Shown piece after piece: positions 34,335 through 43,237 of a stretch of 64,000 nt of DNA (its first letter is position 1; each line of letters begins with the position of its first letter). The translations under genes were made by a program, and so were the position numbers. Under the pieces are notes generated by a model. It searched no databases. It saw nothing but the letters and a program-made list of their open reading frames with translations, and was not told the origin of the DNA. The stretch covers positions 1 to 64,000 of the forward strand of contig VXRC01000008.1 in the NCBI GenBank assembly GCA_009838645.1. The letters run 5' to 3'. The DNA is from Gemmatimonadota bacterium (GTDB lineage: Bacteria > JAAXHH01).

Positions 34335-34835
34335 ATGAAGGACCTCGGCCCACTGCTGCTGGTTATGTTATTCGCTTGTGCCGTGGCCTGCGGCAACGAC
34401 GAAGACAGTCCCGTTTCCACGACACCTGATCAGGGGCCGTTCGACAGCGGCCCCAGAACCGGCAACGTCGTCTTCAGTCCCGGAGACGTCCGTTCCACCA
34501 CGCAGTGGGGCACGGATGACTATGAACTGAACGCGGCCGCCATCAGGGGAGATACGCTCGCGGTTTCCGTGTCATACAGCGGCGGATGCAGAGCGCACCG
34601 GTTCACGCTCGTTGCCGCCGAGGTCTTCAAGGAGTCGGATCCCGTACAGCTCGATGTCGCCATCGCCCACGACGCCGACGGCGACCCCTGCGAGGCCTAC
34701 CCGACGGAAGACTACCAATTCATCCTCGATCCGATCAAGGCACGGTACAAGGCGTCGTATGGGTCCGGGGCGGGCACCATCGTCCTCGGGCTCGACCGAG
34801 CACCGGACGTTCCACTCGTCTACGAATTCGATTAG
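34335..34835 (+). CDS. Putative lipoprotein
   Basis: A 166-residue protein with a lipoprotein signal: MKDLGPLLLVMLFACAVAC, where the lipobox AVAC is followed by Gly. The mature part has a Thr/Ser/Pro linker and a beta-rich domain (GDTLAVSVSYSGGCRAHRFTLVAAEVF, DADGDPCEAYPTEDYQFILDPIK). Two cysteines in the mature domain could form a disulfide. I do not recognise the family. The ATG at 34335 gives the signal peptide and has GGAA upstream; the frame is open to 34215. Outer- or inner-membrane anchoring after Lnt processing is likely. Confidence 0.7.
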   Translation: MKDLGPLLLVMLFACAVACGNDEDSPVSTTPDQGPFDSGPRTGNVVFSPGDVRSTTQWGTDDYELNAAAIRGDTLAVSVSYSGGCRAHRFTLVAAEVFKESDPVQLDVAIAHDADGDPCEAYPTEDYQFILDPIKARYKASYGSGAGTIVLGLDRAPDVPLVYEFD

Positions 34836-34875
34836 CAGAATCCTGGGCAGTGCGGCTCGACGCGGATTCGATTAG
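34826..34875 (+). repeat. Direct repeat around a stop codon, at an island edge
   Basis: ATTCGATTAG occurs at 34826-34835 (ending in the lipoprotein TAG stop) and again at 34866-34875, 40 bases later. It lies where base composition changes into the DUF5131/TcmP module. Confidence 0.5.
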
Positions 34876-34897
34876 ATGAATGTACGAAAGAAAGCGT

Positions 34898-34931
34898 TTG
34901 ACAGGCTGATATTACTAAACATATATTTAGT
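34898..34931 (+). promoter_or_regulatory. Promoter with overlapping palindrome for DUF5131/TcmP
   Basis: TTGACA (34898-34903), 18 bases, TATATT (34922-34927). An 18-base inverted repeat ACTAAA-N6-TTTAGT (34914-34931) covers the -10 box, as an operator would. The first gene starts about 45 bases further on. Confidence 0.6.
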
Positions 34932-34973
34932 TTAACATGCATATTCTAAGGCAATTTACCGGGAAAGATTGAT

Positions 34974-35726
34974 ATGCCTTCCTCAATAGAGTGGACAGAC
35001 GAGACCTGGAACCCGGTAACAGGTTGCAGCCGGGTGTCTCCCGGTTGTGATCATTGTTACATGTTTACACTATATCCGAGACTAAAAGGTATGGGTGTAT
35101 CAGGTTACCGTTCATCCCCCGATGATGTGACGTTGATACCCGATCGACTGGAGATTCCATTTACCTGGAAAAACCCAAGACATGTTTTCGTCAACAGTAT
35201 GTCGGATGTATTTCATAATCGAATACCCTTCGACTTCATATATCGCATTTTTCGGGTAATGCAGGAATCTTCCGATCGTCATGGCCATGTTTTTCAGGTG
35301 TTGACAAAAAGACCAGGGCGTGCGGTCGCTTGGTGGAAAGCATATGAAGATTCCTTTCCCGACGGCTGGCCTCCTGGGGTATGGATTGGGACATCGGTCG
35401 AGAACCAAAAATACGCGCCACGGCTAACCGTACTCGCACGATTACCTGCAAAAATTCGGTTTGTATCAGCCGAACCCTTGCTCGAGCAGGTTGACCTAGA
35501 ACCATGGCTGGAAAACGGTAGGTTACAGTGGGTAATTGTTGGTGGAGAGAGTGGTCCAAGCGCTCGACCCATGGAACTGAATTGGGTACGGTATCTACGC
35601 GACCAGTCTGTAAATGCGAGTGTTCCTTTTTTTCTGAAGCAACTTGGTGGTAGTCGAAATAAGCAGAGCGGGGATACTGCAGTCGTTGATGGCCGTCAGT
35701 GGAGAGAAATGCCCATTCAGGAGTAA
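34974..35726 (+). CDS. DUF5131 (phage Gp37/Gp68-like) three-Cys protein
   Basis: A 250-residue protein starting MPSSIEWTDETWNPVTGC. The three cysteines C18, C25 and C28 (GCSRVSPGCDHCY) give the family's three-Cys motif, which resembles a radical-SAM iron-sulphur site. Also typical are RVFVNSMSDVFH-like (HVFVNSMSDVFHN), HVFQVLTKRPGRA, WIGTSVENQ, RFVSAEPLLE and VIVGGESGPSARPM. The family is found on phages and mobile elements; the reaction is unknown. It is followed after 9 bases by TcmP, its usual partner. The gene is more AT-rich than its neighbours, consistent with transfer. GGGAAAG lies 6 bases before the ATG. Confidence 0.9.
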   Translation: MPSSIEWTDETWNPVTGCSRVSPGCDHCYMFTLYPRLKGMGVSGYRSSPDDVTLIPDRLEIPFTWKNPRHVFVNSMSDVFHNRIPFDFIYRIFRVMQESSDRHGHVFQVLTKRPGRAVAWWKAYEDSFPDGWPPGVWIGTSVENQKYAPRLTVLARLPAKIRFVSAEPLLEQVDLEPWLENGRLQWVIVGGESGPSARPMELNWVRYLRDQSVNASVPFFLKQLGGSRNKQSGDTAVVDGRQWREMPIQE

Positions 35727-35735
35727 AGTAGCATT

Positions 35736-36587
35736 ATGGTTTCATTCGGAGGTATATGGACTCAAAAGAAACTTGAGATACTGGGCGAGTATCTGGACAG
35801 GTACACCACAGTACTGAAAAACCAAAGGTTTCGCCTGATCTACGTTGATGCATTCGCAGGTGAAGGAGAATGGAGGTCTGGTGAAAGATCAGGTTATACG
35901 ACAGATGTATATGGTGATTTTCAAAAGGTTCACGAAGGTTCACCCAAGATCGCCTTAAGTGTTCAAAAACGGCCTTTCGATAGGTTCGTATTCATTGAAA
36001 AAGACCCTAATCGTTGCTACAAGCTAGAAAGTTTGAGATCTGAGTTTCCAAACCGTGACATGGAAATAAGGCATGGAGATGCTAATTCCGAAATAGACTC
36101 ATTTTGCAAAGGAATGGGGAATTACGATCGTGCCGTCGTCTTTCTTGATCCTTTTGCCACCCAGGTTTCTTGGAACACAGTTTCTAATTTGGCTCAAACT
36201 GAGAAGGTAGACTGCTGGATTCTGTTCCCCCTGAGTGCGATCGCACGCATGATGCCCGTTGAATCTGAACCTTCGGAAGCTATGGCTGGTCAACTAGATA
36301 GGATCTTTGGAAAGCGACAATATTGGTGGGAAGATGTTTATCATCCTCCAGCTCAGCAGAACATGTTTGATGAAGAACCAGGCCAAGTTCGTACGCAAGG
36401 CAGCAAACAAATCGCCGCTTGTTACCGCAATCGTCTTGAAGACGTCTTTAAGATGGTCGCGCCTACTCCTCGTACTTTCTACAATTCCAAACAGTCCCCC
36501 CTGTTCGAGTTGTTTTTTGCAGCCAGTAACCCAACTGGTGCACCAAAAGCCGTGAGAATTGCAGACCATATCCTTAAAAAATGGTGA
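35736..36587 (+). CDS. tcmP: Three-Cys-motif partner protein TcmP
   Basis: A 283-residue protein with WTQKKLEILGEYLDRYTTVLKNQRFRLIYVDAFAGEGEW near the N-terminus, the hallmark of TcmP. The fold resembles a methyltransferase-like Rossmann domain: DAFAGEG for the first glycine loop, FVFIEKDPNRCYKLESL, IRHGDANSEI and AVVFLDPFATQVSW for the DPF-type motif. It is always reported next to three-Cys radical-SAM-like proteins, as here (9-base gap). The biochemical role is unknown. AT-rich composition matches the partner gene. A 19-base hairpin spans its stop codon. Confidence 0.9.
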   Translation: MVSFGGIWTQKKLEILGEYLDRYTTVLKNQRFRLIYVDAFAGEGEWRSGERSGYTTDVYGDFQKVHEGSPKIALSVQKRPFDRFVFIEKDPNRCYKLESLRSEFPNRDMEIRHGDANSEIDSFCKGMGNYDRAVVFLDPFATQVSWNTVSNLAQTEKVDCWILFPLSAIARMMPVESEPSEAMAGQLDRIFGKRQYWWEDVYHPPAQQNMFDEEPGQVRTQGSKQIAACYRNRLEDVFKMVAPTPRTFYNSKQSPLFELFFAASNPTGAPKAVRIADHILKKW

Positions 36588-36602
36588 CTTAAATCAAGTC
36601 AC
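36584..36602. terminator. Hairpin at the end of tcmP
   Basis: GTGACTT-N5-AAGTCAC (36584-36602), perfect 7-base arms, includes the tcmP stop. There is no T run on the plus side. Read on the minus strand it is followed by six T residues, so it would terminate transcription entering from the right. On the plus strand it may simply protect the mRNA end. Confidence 0.45.
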
Positions 36603-36713
36603 GCCAATACAGAGTTTCCGCCAAAAACTATCTTCATATTAGATTAACCTAGGCCGACCAGAGGTAAGTTTCACCAAAGCGTAGATGTCCGGCAATCGAA
36701 CGAGGTACTCACC

Positions 36714-37811
36714 ATGGCATTCGAAATTCTGGACCAGGGCATGATCGCCCGGCAGCCGTCGACCGGGCCGGACGCGGTCGCGGCCTGCTCCCGCTGCGTG
36801 GTCACCGGTGATGGCGGACTGGTCTGTTCCTTCGCCGTCCAGGAAGCCCTCGGCCAGAACGATTTCAAGCAGGTTATCGTACGCTCTGAAGACGGCGGCG
36901 GAACGTGGACAAAGCCGGCCTACCTGTGGCCCAACCTGCACGATGATTTCGCACACATCGGGTCAATCAGCCAGGCGCCGGACGGCACCTGCTTCATCAC
37001 GGGCATACATATTCCAATCGACGAGCCCGGTGAATCGTTCTGGCGAGAAGAAACCCAGGGCATCAAGCAGAACGCCATGTTCTGGGCGTCGTCCGCGGAC
37101 CAGGGCCTGACCTGGACCGATCCGACGCCCATCGTCCTGCCCGCCCCAGGTTCGGCCGAGGCGCCCGGTGCACTCACCGTGACGCGCGACGGGACCTGGA
37201 TCTGCTGCTATTCGCCCTACAACACCTTTGATCCCGCCGTGGAAGTGGATCGTAACCGGGTGGTTTACCTGCGCAGCACCGATCAGGGCGCATCGTGGAC
37301 CCACGGTACGATGTTGCGTTTCGACGATGCCGGATCGACGGCAGCCGAGGCCTGGGTCGTGGAACTGGCCGACGGGAGGCTCCTCGGCGCGTGCTGGCAT
37401 ATCGCGCCGCACGGCAAGCCGGATTATCCCAACGCCTACGCCCTCTCCCACGACGGGGGACTAACCTGGACGCCGACGCGATCCACGGGCACGCTGGGTC
37501 AGTCCATCTCGCTGACCGCCCTGGCGGATGGACGGGCGCTGATGGTATACAACCAGCGGCAGCACGGGGATCCCGGGATACGCCTCGCCGTCGCGCGGCC
37601 CACCGACGAAGATTTCGGCGTAGAAGCGGATGAACTCGTCTGGAAGGCCGAAGTCCGGACCCAGAGCGATACGTCCGGCGATCACGATGAATGGCAGGAC
37701 TACTCCTTCGGCGAACCCGCGGTAACGGTGCTTCCGGGCGGCGCATTACTGGTCGTGTTCTGGCTCATCCAGCCCGATGTCCGGGGCATCGGCTACGTGA
37801 GGGTGAGGTAG
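36714..37811 (+). CDS. BNR/Asp-box (sialidase-like) protein
   Basis: A 365-residue beta-propeller with four Asp-box repeats: SEDGGGTWTKP (about 61), SADQGLTWTDP (about 127), STDQGASWTHG (about 186) and SHDGGLTWTPT (about 245). Asp-boxes occur in sialidases and many other glycan-related propellers. No clear arginine triad or FRIP motif is seen and there is no signal peptide, so sialidase activity is not supported. Relatives in such genomes are usually annotated exo-alpha-sialidase family. GAGG lies 8 bases before the ATG. Confidence 0.8.
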   Translation: MAFEILDQGMIARQPSTGPDAVAACSRCVVTGDGGLVCSFAVQEALGQNDFKQVIVRSEDGGGTWTKPAYLWPNLHDDFAHIGSISQAPDGTCFITGIHIPIDEPGESFWREETQGIKQNAMFWASSADQGLTWTDPTPIVLPAPGSAEAPGALTVTRDGTWICCYSPYNTFDPAVEVDRNRVVYLRSTDQGASWTHGTMLRFDDAGSTAAEAWVVELADGRLLGACWHIAPHGKPDYPNAYALSHDGGLTWTPTRSTGTLGQSISLTALADGRALMVYNQRQHGDPGIRLAVARPTDEDFGVEADELVWKAEVRTQSDTSGDHDEWQDYSFGEPAVTVLPGGALLVVFWLIQPDVRGIGYVRVR

Positions 37812-37815
37812 CGCT

Positions 37816-38364
37816 TTGTCCGGCGCCCGGATCATGCTGGCTCCGCTGGTCGTCGCGCTGGTACGGCACGCCATCTTCGCGGTCGCCCTCCCCTGGCTGA
37901 TCCTGTACCGCACCGCAGGCATGGAGGAGATGCGGTTCGATGCCGGCTTTCCGGCCGCCGGATCGGTGCTCTTCGTCCTGGGCGCGGCCCTATATATCCG
38001 CGCCTTCGCCGAACGGATTCGCATGGCGGCGATCGTTACCGCTGCCGCAGGAACCTTCGAGCCCGGGGGAGATGCCCGGCCGATGCCCGGGGGAGATGAC
38101 CGGCCCATCTGGTCGACCGGCGTCCACGGCTGGTCCCGCAACCCCCTTCAGCTCGGTGTCATCCTCATCCTGGTCGGTGAGTGCCTGGCCTTCGAGTCGC
38201 TCGCGCTGCTCGTATACGCGGCGCTGTGCTGGACCGGGCTGACGCTGTACCTGGTCCTCGTCGAGGAGCCGGCCCTCAGTCGCGCCCTGGGCGACGAATA
38301 CCTCCGCTACTGCCGCCAGGTTCCACGATGGTTGTTGCGTTTCCGGATCAGAAAACCGTCCTGA
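37816..38364 (+). CDS. Isoprenylcysteine methyltransferase-like membrane protein
   Basis: A 182-residue membrane protein with ICMT/PEMT features: hydrophobic helices (VVALVRHAIFAVALPWLILYRTA, AAGSVLFVLGAALYIRAFAE, ESLALLVYAALCWTGLTLYLVLVEEP), then WSRNPLQLGVILILVGE and DEYLRYCRQVPRWLLRFR. The RNP motif and the E-Y-x-x-Y end bind SAM in this family. The start may be TTG 37816 (4 bases after the previous stop, GAGG upstream) or ATG 37834. The loop before the RNP motif contains a short repeated Gly/Asp/Arg/Pro unit (GGDARPMPGGDDRP). The methyl acceptor is unknown. Confidence 0.75.
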   Translation: MSGARIMLAPLVVALVRHAIFAVALPWLILYRTAGMEEMRFDAGFPAAGSVLFVLGAALYIRAFAERIRMAAIVTAAAGTFEPGGDARPMPGGDDRPIWSTGVHGWSRNPLQLGVILILVGECLAFESLALLVYAALCWTGLTLYLVLVEEPALSRALGDEYLRYCRQVPRWLLRFRIRKPS

Positions 38365-38374
38365 TCGGCCAAAG

Positions 38375-38443
38375 CGGCCTGACTGGCCTGACCGGCCTGA
38401 TTCTCCGAGCTGATTCCCCGAGCTGATTCCCCGAGCTGATTCT
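38375..38443 (+). repeat. Stacked tandem repeats after the ICMT-like gene
   Basis: Three 9-base units (CGGCCTGAC-type, 38375-38401) are followed by three 13-base units CCGAGCTGATTCC (38405-38417, 38418-38430, 38431-38443; last base of the third differs). They start 11 bases after the stop codon. Confidence 0.85.
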
Positions 38444-38762
38444 ACCTACCTTTCCCAATTCGATCACTTCAGGCGTTCCCGGCCGGTCGAGTTCAGTCGA
38501 GTTCGAACAAGCAGAACTGCCAATATGGCATATCTGCCATTTTGTCAGGTTATATCAAACCTATTACCGGTTTTTCGACCGGTTGAGCAGACGATTTTGC
38601 TCGAAAACAGGTCGGAATCGCGATCATCGCGGCGGCATCGCGGCAGCATTGCGGCTGAAACGGCCATGGCACACGTTTTGCAATCTAAATGGCTTGGTAT
38701 GCGATGAAGCAGCATGAAATCAGGGTAGAACAGGCGAGAAAGAACAGGCGAGGAGGAACCTC
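38444..38762. other. Intergenic region upstream of clpB
   Basis: No gene supported; a 60-codon frame at 38525-38707 has no family pattern. A perfect palindrome TGCCA-ATA-TGGCA lies at 38518-38530 with a further TGCCA half nearby. I see no CIRCE element and no clear heat-shock sigma-factor promoter. Confidence 0.4.
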
Positions 38763-41360
38763 ATGAGAACGGATAAACTGACGCAGAAATCGATGGAGGC
38801 GATCCAGGTTTCCCAGGAGATCGCCCGCGGCCGCAACCACAACCGGCTGGAGCCCGCGCACCTGGCGCTGGCGTTGCTTGAACAGGACGAAAGCCTGGCA
38901 ACCATCCTGCTGGAAAGAGCGGGATCGGATCCGGCCCGGGTACGAGAAGGGCTGGAAGCGGCCCTGGACAAGCTGCCCAGGGTAACCGGCGACGGCGCAT
39001 CGCTCTATGCCTCCGACGCTTTTCATCAGGCCATGGACCGGGCGCTGAAAGAGGCGCAGAAACTGAAAGACGAGTACATCAGCGTGGAGCATCTGCTCCT
39101 TGCCCTGCTGGAAGACGGCGGGGAGGTCAATCGCGTCATGAAGGAGGCCGGCGTACGACGCGAGGGGATCATGAAAGCCATGAAAGAGGTGCGCGGAAGC
39201 CAGCGTGTCACGAGCCAGACGCCGGAGTCCGGCTACCAGGCCCTGGAGAAGTTCAGCAGGGACCTGACCGACCTGGCCCGGGAGGGCGGACTCGATCCGG
39301 TCATCGGCCGGGACGAGGAGATCCGGCGGGTAATCAAGGTGCTTTCCCGGCGGACCAAGAACAATCCCGTGCTCATCGGCGAACCCGGCGTGGGGAAGAC
39401 GGCCATCGTGGAAGGACTGGCCCAGAAGATCGTGGCCGAGGACGTCCCGGAATCCCTCAAGGGACGCAAGGTGATCAGCCTCGACATGGGCGCCATGCTG
39501 GCCGGGGCCAAGTTCCGCGGCGAATTCGAAGAGCGTTTCAAGGCCGTGCTGAAGGAAGTGGAGCAGGCCGCGGGCGACATCGTGCTGTTCATCGACGAGC
39601 TGCACACCATCGTCGGCGCGGGTGCCGCGGAAGGCGCCGTGGACGCGTCCAACATGCTCAAGCCGGCGCTGGCACGGGGGACCTTGCGCTGCGTGGGCGC
39701 GACGACCCTGGACGAATACCGCAAGCATATCGAGAAAGACGCCGCCCTGGAAAGGCGGTTCGCGCCCGTCTACGTCGGCGAGCCCTCCATCGAAGACACC
39801 GTGTCCATCCTGCGCGGGCTCAAGGAGCGTTACGAGATCCACCACGGCATTCGCATCCGGGACGGCGCCCTCGTCACGGCGGCGACCCTGGCGGAGCGAT
39901 ACATCAGCGACCGGTTTATGCCGGACAAGGCCATCGACCTGATCGACGAGGCCGCGGCGAACCTGCGCATGGAGATCGACAGCATGCCGGCCGAACTGGA
40001 TGATCTGGAGAAGCAGATCCGCCAGCTCGAAATCGAGCGGGAAGCGGTAAAGCGCGAGCGCGACGGGGAGGAACGCCTCAAGCCCGTGGAAAGCAGGCTG
40101 GCCGACCTCGCAGCGCAGCGCAGCGTCCTGCGGGCCCACTGGCTCGCCGAGAAGGAACTGGTGAAGACGATCCAGGAAATCAAGGAACAGACCGAACAGC
40201 TGAAAATCGAAGCGGACCGGGCGCAGCGCACCGGCGATTACGAGCGGGTGGCCCGCATCCAGTACGGCGAGCAGCTGGAACTCGACCGCCGGCTCGAGGA
40301 GAAGAACCGGGCCCTCGCCGAACTCCAGCGGGAGCGCCGGATGCTGAAAGAGGAAGTGGACGAGGAGGACATCGCCCAGGTCGTCTCGAAGTGGACAGGC
40401 ATCCCGGTGAGCCGCCTGGTCGAAGGCGAGGTCGAGAAGCTGGTCCAGATGGAATCCCGCTTGCACCAGCAGGTGGTGGGCCAGGATGAAGCGATCGTCG
40501 CCGTGTCCAACGCCGTCCGGCGGAACCGCGCCGGGCTGGGAGACGGCAACCGGCCCATCGGCTCCTTTCTTTTTCTCGGCCCCACGGGGGTGGGCAAGAC
40601 CGAACTTGCCCGGGCCCTGGGCGAGTTTCTCTTCGACGACCGGGGCGCCATGGTGCGCGTCGACATGTCGGAGTACATGGAGCGGCATGCCGTCTCCCGG
40701 CTTATCGGAGCGCCCCCGGGTTACGTGGGTTACGAGGAAGGCGGGCAACTCACGGAAGCCGTGCGGCGCAGGCCCTACCAGATCGTGCTGCTGGACGAGA
40801 TCGAAAAGGCGCACCCCGACGTCTTCAACATCCTGCTGCAGGTCCTCGACGACGGACGGCTCACGGACGGCCAGGGCCGCACGGTGGATTTCCGGAACAC
40901 CGTGATCATCATGACCTCCAACATCGGGACGGAGCACATCGGCGGTCACGACGCGTCCCGGGACGAGCAGGTGCGATCGGACGTGATGCGCGCGATGCGG
41001 TCCCACTTCCGCCCCGAGTTCGTCAATCGGCTGGAGGAAATCATCATCTTCCATCCCCTCGACCGGGACCACATCCGGGACATCGTCCGTATCCAGCTCG
41101 AGGAACTGCAGGGACGGCTCTCGAAACAGGCCGGGTTGACGCTGGAACTGACCCCCGAGGCCGAGTCACTGCTTGCGGAAGAGGGCTATGAGCCCCAGTA
41201 CGGCGCGCGGCCCCTCAAGCGGGTGATTCGCAAGTTCGTCGAGAACCCGCTGTCCATGGCGCTGATCGAGGGCAGGTTCCGGGAAGGCGACGCGATCCGC
41301 GTGATCCGCGAAGGCGACCGCCTGGACTTTATCCGGCAGGATGCGTCCGCGGCGGCGTGA
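38763..41360 (+). CDS. clpB: ATP-dependent disaggregase ClpB
   Basis: An 865-residue Hsp100 chaperone that, with DnaK, extracts proteins from aggregates. The N domain (1-145) has two Clp repeats. The first AAA+ ring has Walker [10 protein letters not shown] (about 205) and Walker [11 protein letters not shown] long middle coiled coil (about 400-520, [25 protein letters not shown]) distinguishes it from ClpA/ClpC. The second ring has [12 protein letters not shown] (about 605) and [15 protein letters not shown]. No IGL/IGF ClpP-binding loop is apparent. GAGGAGG is 6 bases before the ATG. A 17-base tandem duplication spans its stop codon. Confidence 0.97.
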   Translation: MRTDKLTQKSMEAIQVSQEIARGRNHNRLEPAHLALALLEQDESLATILLERAGSDPARVREGLEAALDKLPRVTGDGASLYASDAFHQAMDRALKEAQKLKDEYISVEHLLLALLEDGGEVNRVMKEAGVRREGIMKAMKEVRGSQRVTSQTPESGYQALEKFSRDLTDLAREGGLDPVIGRDEEIRRVIKVLSRRTKNNPVLIGEPGVGKTAIVEGLAQKIVAEDVPESLKGRKVISLDMGAMLAGAKFRGEFEERFKAVLKEVEQAAGDIVLFIDELHTIVGAGAAEGAVDASNMLKPALARGTLRCVGATTLDEYRKHIEKDAALERRFAPVYVGEPSIEDTVSILRGLKERYEIHHGIRIRDGALVTAATLAERYISDRFMPDKAIDLIDEAAANLRMEIDSMPAELDDLEKQIRQLEIEREAVKRERDGEERLKPVESRLADLAAQRSVLRAHWLAEKELVKTIQEIKEQTEQLKIEADRAQRTGDYERVARIQYGEQLELDRRLEEKNRALAELQRERRMLKEEVDEEDIAQVVSKWTGIPVSRLVEGEVEKLVQMESRLHQQVVGQDEAIVAVSNAVRRNRAGLGDGNRPIGSFLFLGPTGVGKTELARALGEFLFDDRGAMVRVDMSEYMERHAVSRLIGAPPGYVGYEEGGQLTEAVRRRPYQIVLLDEIEKAHPDVFNILLQVLDDGRLTDGQGRTVDFRNTVIIMTSNIGTEHIGGHDASRDEQVRSDVMRAMRSHFRPEFVNRLEEIIIFHPLDRDHIRDIVRIQLEELQGRLSKQAGLTLELTPEAESLLAEEGYEPQYGARPLKRVIRKFVENPLSMALIEGRFREGDAIRVIREGDRLDFIRQDASAAA

Positions 41361-41387
41361 TGTCCGACCCGGCGTGATGTCCGACCC
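41354..41387 (+). repeat. Perfect 17-base tandem duplication over the clpB stop
   Basis: GGCGTGATGTCCGACCC occurs twice in tandem (41354-41370, 41371-41387). The first copy contains the clpB TGA stop (41358-41360). Confidence 0.95.
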
Positions 41388-41488
41388 GTGGTACAATTGA
41401 ATTGACGGCGAATGGCCGATTGTTCATCTTGATCGGTAAGTCCGTGCACTGAGGTGCTTTTGGGTTGGGCAACAGACCGGAGTCCGCG

Positions 41489-42022
41489 ATGCGCCAGGCG
41501 CCGATTCTGCTGATAAGCGCGCTTCTGACGGTACCCGCGTGCGATGATACGGGTCCGGCCAAGCCGGTCCAACCGCTGATCGACCGGGAAGAACAGCAGG
41601 TTAAGGAGGAACTGAGAGACCGTTCGTTCCGTCAGTTCCAACCGTCCCGCGACGCGCCGGAACGAAAGGCCGTCGTACTCGATTTCTTCTCAAGCGGCGA
41701 TCAGACGCTTGGTCTCTGGGCACAGTATTCCCTGAACGGCGTCGCACTGGCGGAATGGGAAGTCGGCGCGTCCGATTACCGGGTCGAGAAATCCGGATCC
41801 GAGTACAGACTCGTACCGATTGGTCCCCGCTCCTCCCGGACGCTGCCCACGTCCTGCGAAAACTGCATACCGGCATCCGGTCTGTCGATATCCGTAAGAA
41901 ACCTCTTCGATGGCGGAAACCTGCAGTTCAAATTGAACAATTCCGGGAACAGGCTTCCCCCGCCCTTCCCCGTATTCGAAAACTGGACCACGTGGATTGA
42001 AGACGAATATCTCGATGGATAA
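41489..42022 (+). CDS. Putative lipoprotein
   Basis: A 177-residue protein with a lipoprotein-type signal MRQAPILLISALLTVPAC, the Cys followed by Asp-Asp. In enterobacteria Asp after the Cys would favour inner-membrane retention, but that rule may not hold here. The mature part starts with a charged helix (IDREEQQVKEELRDRSFRQFQ), followed by a beta-rich domain with a CENC motif (SCENCIPASG). No family recognised. ATG 41489 has GGAG 6 bases upstream; a TTG at 41465 is also in frame. Confidence 0.68.
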   Translation: MRQAPILLISALLTVPACDDTGPAKPVQPLIDREEQQVKEELRDRSFRQFQPSRDAPERKAVVLDFFSSGDQTLGLWAQYSLNGVALAEWEVGASDYRVEKSGSEYRLVPIGPRSSRTLPTSCENCIPASGLSISVRNLFDGGNLQFKLNNSGNRLPPPFPVFENWTTWIEDEYLDG

Positions 42023-42111
42023 CTTCCCATGACCGGAAAAACACGCACGTTGTTCACGCGGTTCATGGGGGGCGATCCATCACCTCCACGCTTCATCGAC
42101 CGCCGACCACA

Positions 42112-43215
42112 ATGAACAGACGATCCTTTCTGCGAAAATCCGCCGGGGTGACCGGCGCGGGCGTCCTGGCGGGACTGGGCTCTCTGCGCGAGTCCGCCGT
42201 CGGCCAGGCGAACGACCCCTACGGCCCGTCCGGATCCATCACGGACGTCGAAGGGATCAAGGCCGGGCACTTCACCGACCCGCGGCGTCCGACGGGCTGC
42301 ACGGTGATCATGGCCGAGGAAGGGGCCGTGGGCGGGGTAGACGTGCGAGGCGGCGCTCCCGGCACCCGGGAAACCGACCTGCTCGATCCCGTGAACATGG
42401 TGCAACGGGTCCACGCCATCGTCCTCTCCGGTGGCAGCGCCTTTGGCCTGGACACGGCCACGGGCGTGATGCGCTACCTCGAGGAACGCTCCATCGGTTT
42501 CAACGTGCGCATCGCCCGGGTCCCGATCGTCCCCGCCGCGATCCTCTTCGATCTCGGCATCGGCGGCAAACCGGAAATCCGCCCCGACGCGGAAGCCGGC
42601 TACCGGGCCTGCGAGGCCGCGACGCCGGATCCGGTCCCCGAGGGCAGCATCGGGGCGGGCGCCGGCGCCACCGTGGGCAAGATGTCCGTCGGCGCGCCGG
42701 GGACCCGCACGGCCATGAAGGGAGGCATCGGCAACGCCTGCTTCACCACGCCCGACGGGCTCAGGGTCGGCGCCATCGTTGCCGTGAACGCCGTGGGCGA
42801 CGTGTACGATCCGGATACGGGCCGCGTGCTCGCCGGCGCCAGGATGCCGGATGGGTCCGGTTTCGTCCGCGTGGCCCGGCGGATTCGCGAGATCGGGTCG
42901 CTTCGCCTGGAGGCGCCGCCCGGGAATACGACCATCGGCGTCATCGTGACCAATGCCGGGCTGACTAAGACCCAGGCCAGCCGCATCGCCCAGGTCGGGC
43001 ACGACGGGCTTGCCCGCGCCATCAACCCGGCCCACCTGCAGGCGGACGGGGACACCCTCTTCACCATTGCCACCGGGACCTGGGAGGGCGGCGTGAACCT
43101 CTCCCTGGTGTCCATCCTTGCGGCGGAAGCCGTCACGCGGGCCATCATCCGCGCCGTCGTCACGGCCGATGGCCTGCCCGGGTATCCCTCCTATTCGGAC
43201 CTGAACGCGGGATGA
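42112..43215 (+). CDS. P1 family (DmpA-like) aminopeptidase/esterase
   Basis: A 367-residue N-terminal-nucleophile hydrolase of MEROPS family S58. A Tat-type signal is visible at the start (NRRSFLRKSAGVTGAGVLAG), so export in folded form is likely. Family signatures are ITDVEGIKAGHFTDPRRPTG, TVIMAEEGAVGGVDVRGGAPGTRETDLL, VHAIVLSGGSAFGLD and GSIGAGAGATVGKM. Family members self-cleave before a Ser/Thr and remove small N-terminal D- or L-residues or beta-peptides. It is followed 22 bases later by an SSS transporter, a pairing that suggests peptide or amide breakdown followed by uptake. Confidence 0.9.
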   Translation: MNRRSFLRKSAGVTGAGVLAGLGSLRESAVGQANDPYGPSGSITDVEGIKAGHFTDPRRPTGCTVIMAEEGAVGGVDVRGGAPGTRETDLLDPVNMVQRVHAIVLSGGSAFGLDTATGVMRYLEERSIGFNVRIARVPIVPAAILFDLGIGGKPEIRPDAEAGYRACEAATPDPVPEGSIGAGAGATVGKMSVGAPGTRTAMKGGIGNACFTTPDGLRVGAIVAVNAVGDVYDPDTGRVLAGARMPDGSGFVRVARRIREIGSLRLEAPPGNTTIGVIVTNAGLTKTQASRIAQVGHDGLARAINPAHLQADGDTLFTIATGTWEGGVNLSLVSILAAEAVTRAIIRAVVTADGLPGYPSYSDLNAG

Positions 43216-43237
43216 CGGCTAGCGCGACTGAAGCTCT

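Noticed and set aside
38525-38707. 60-codon frame upstream of clpB
   Set aside because: Weak start context and unconvincing protein text; the region looks regulatory or repetitive.
38444-38762. CIRCE or heat-shock promoter before clpB
   Set aside because: No TTAGCACTC/GAGTGCTAA inverted repeat and no clear sigma32-type boxes could be found.
38685-41072. 795-codon open frame on the minus strand
   Set aside because: It is the antisense shadow of clpB; GC-rich codon use keeps the opposite frame open. No family pattern.
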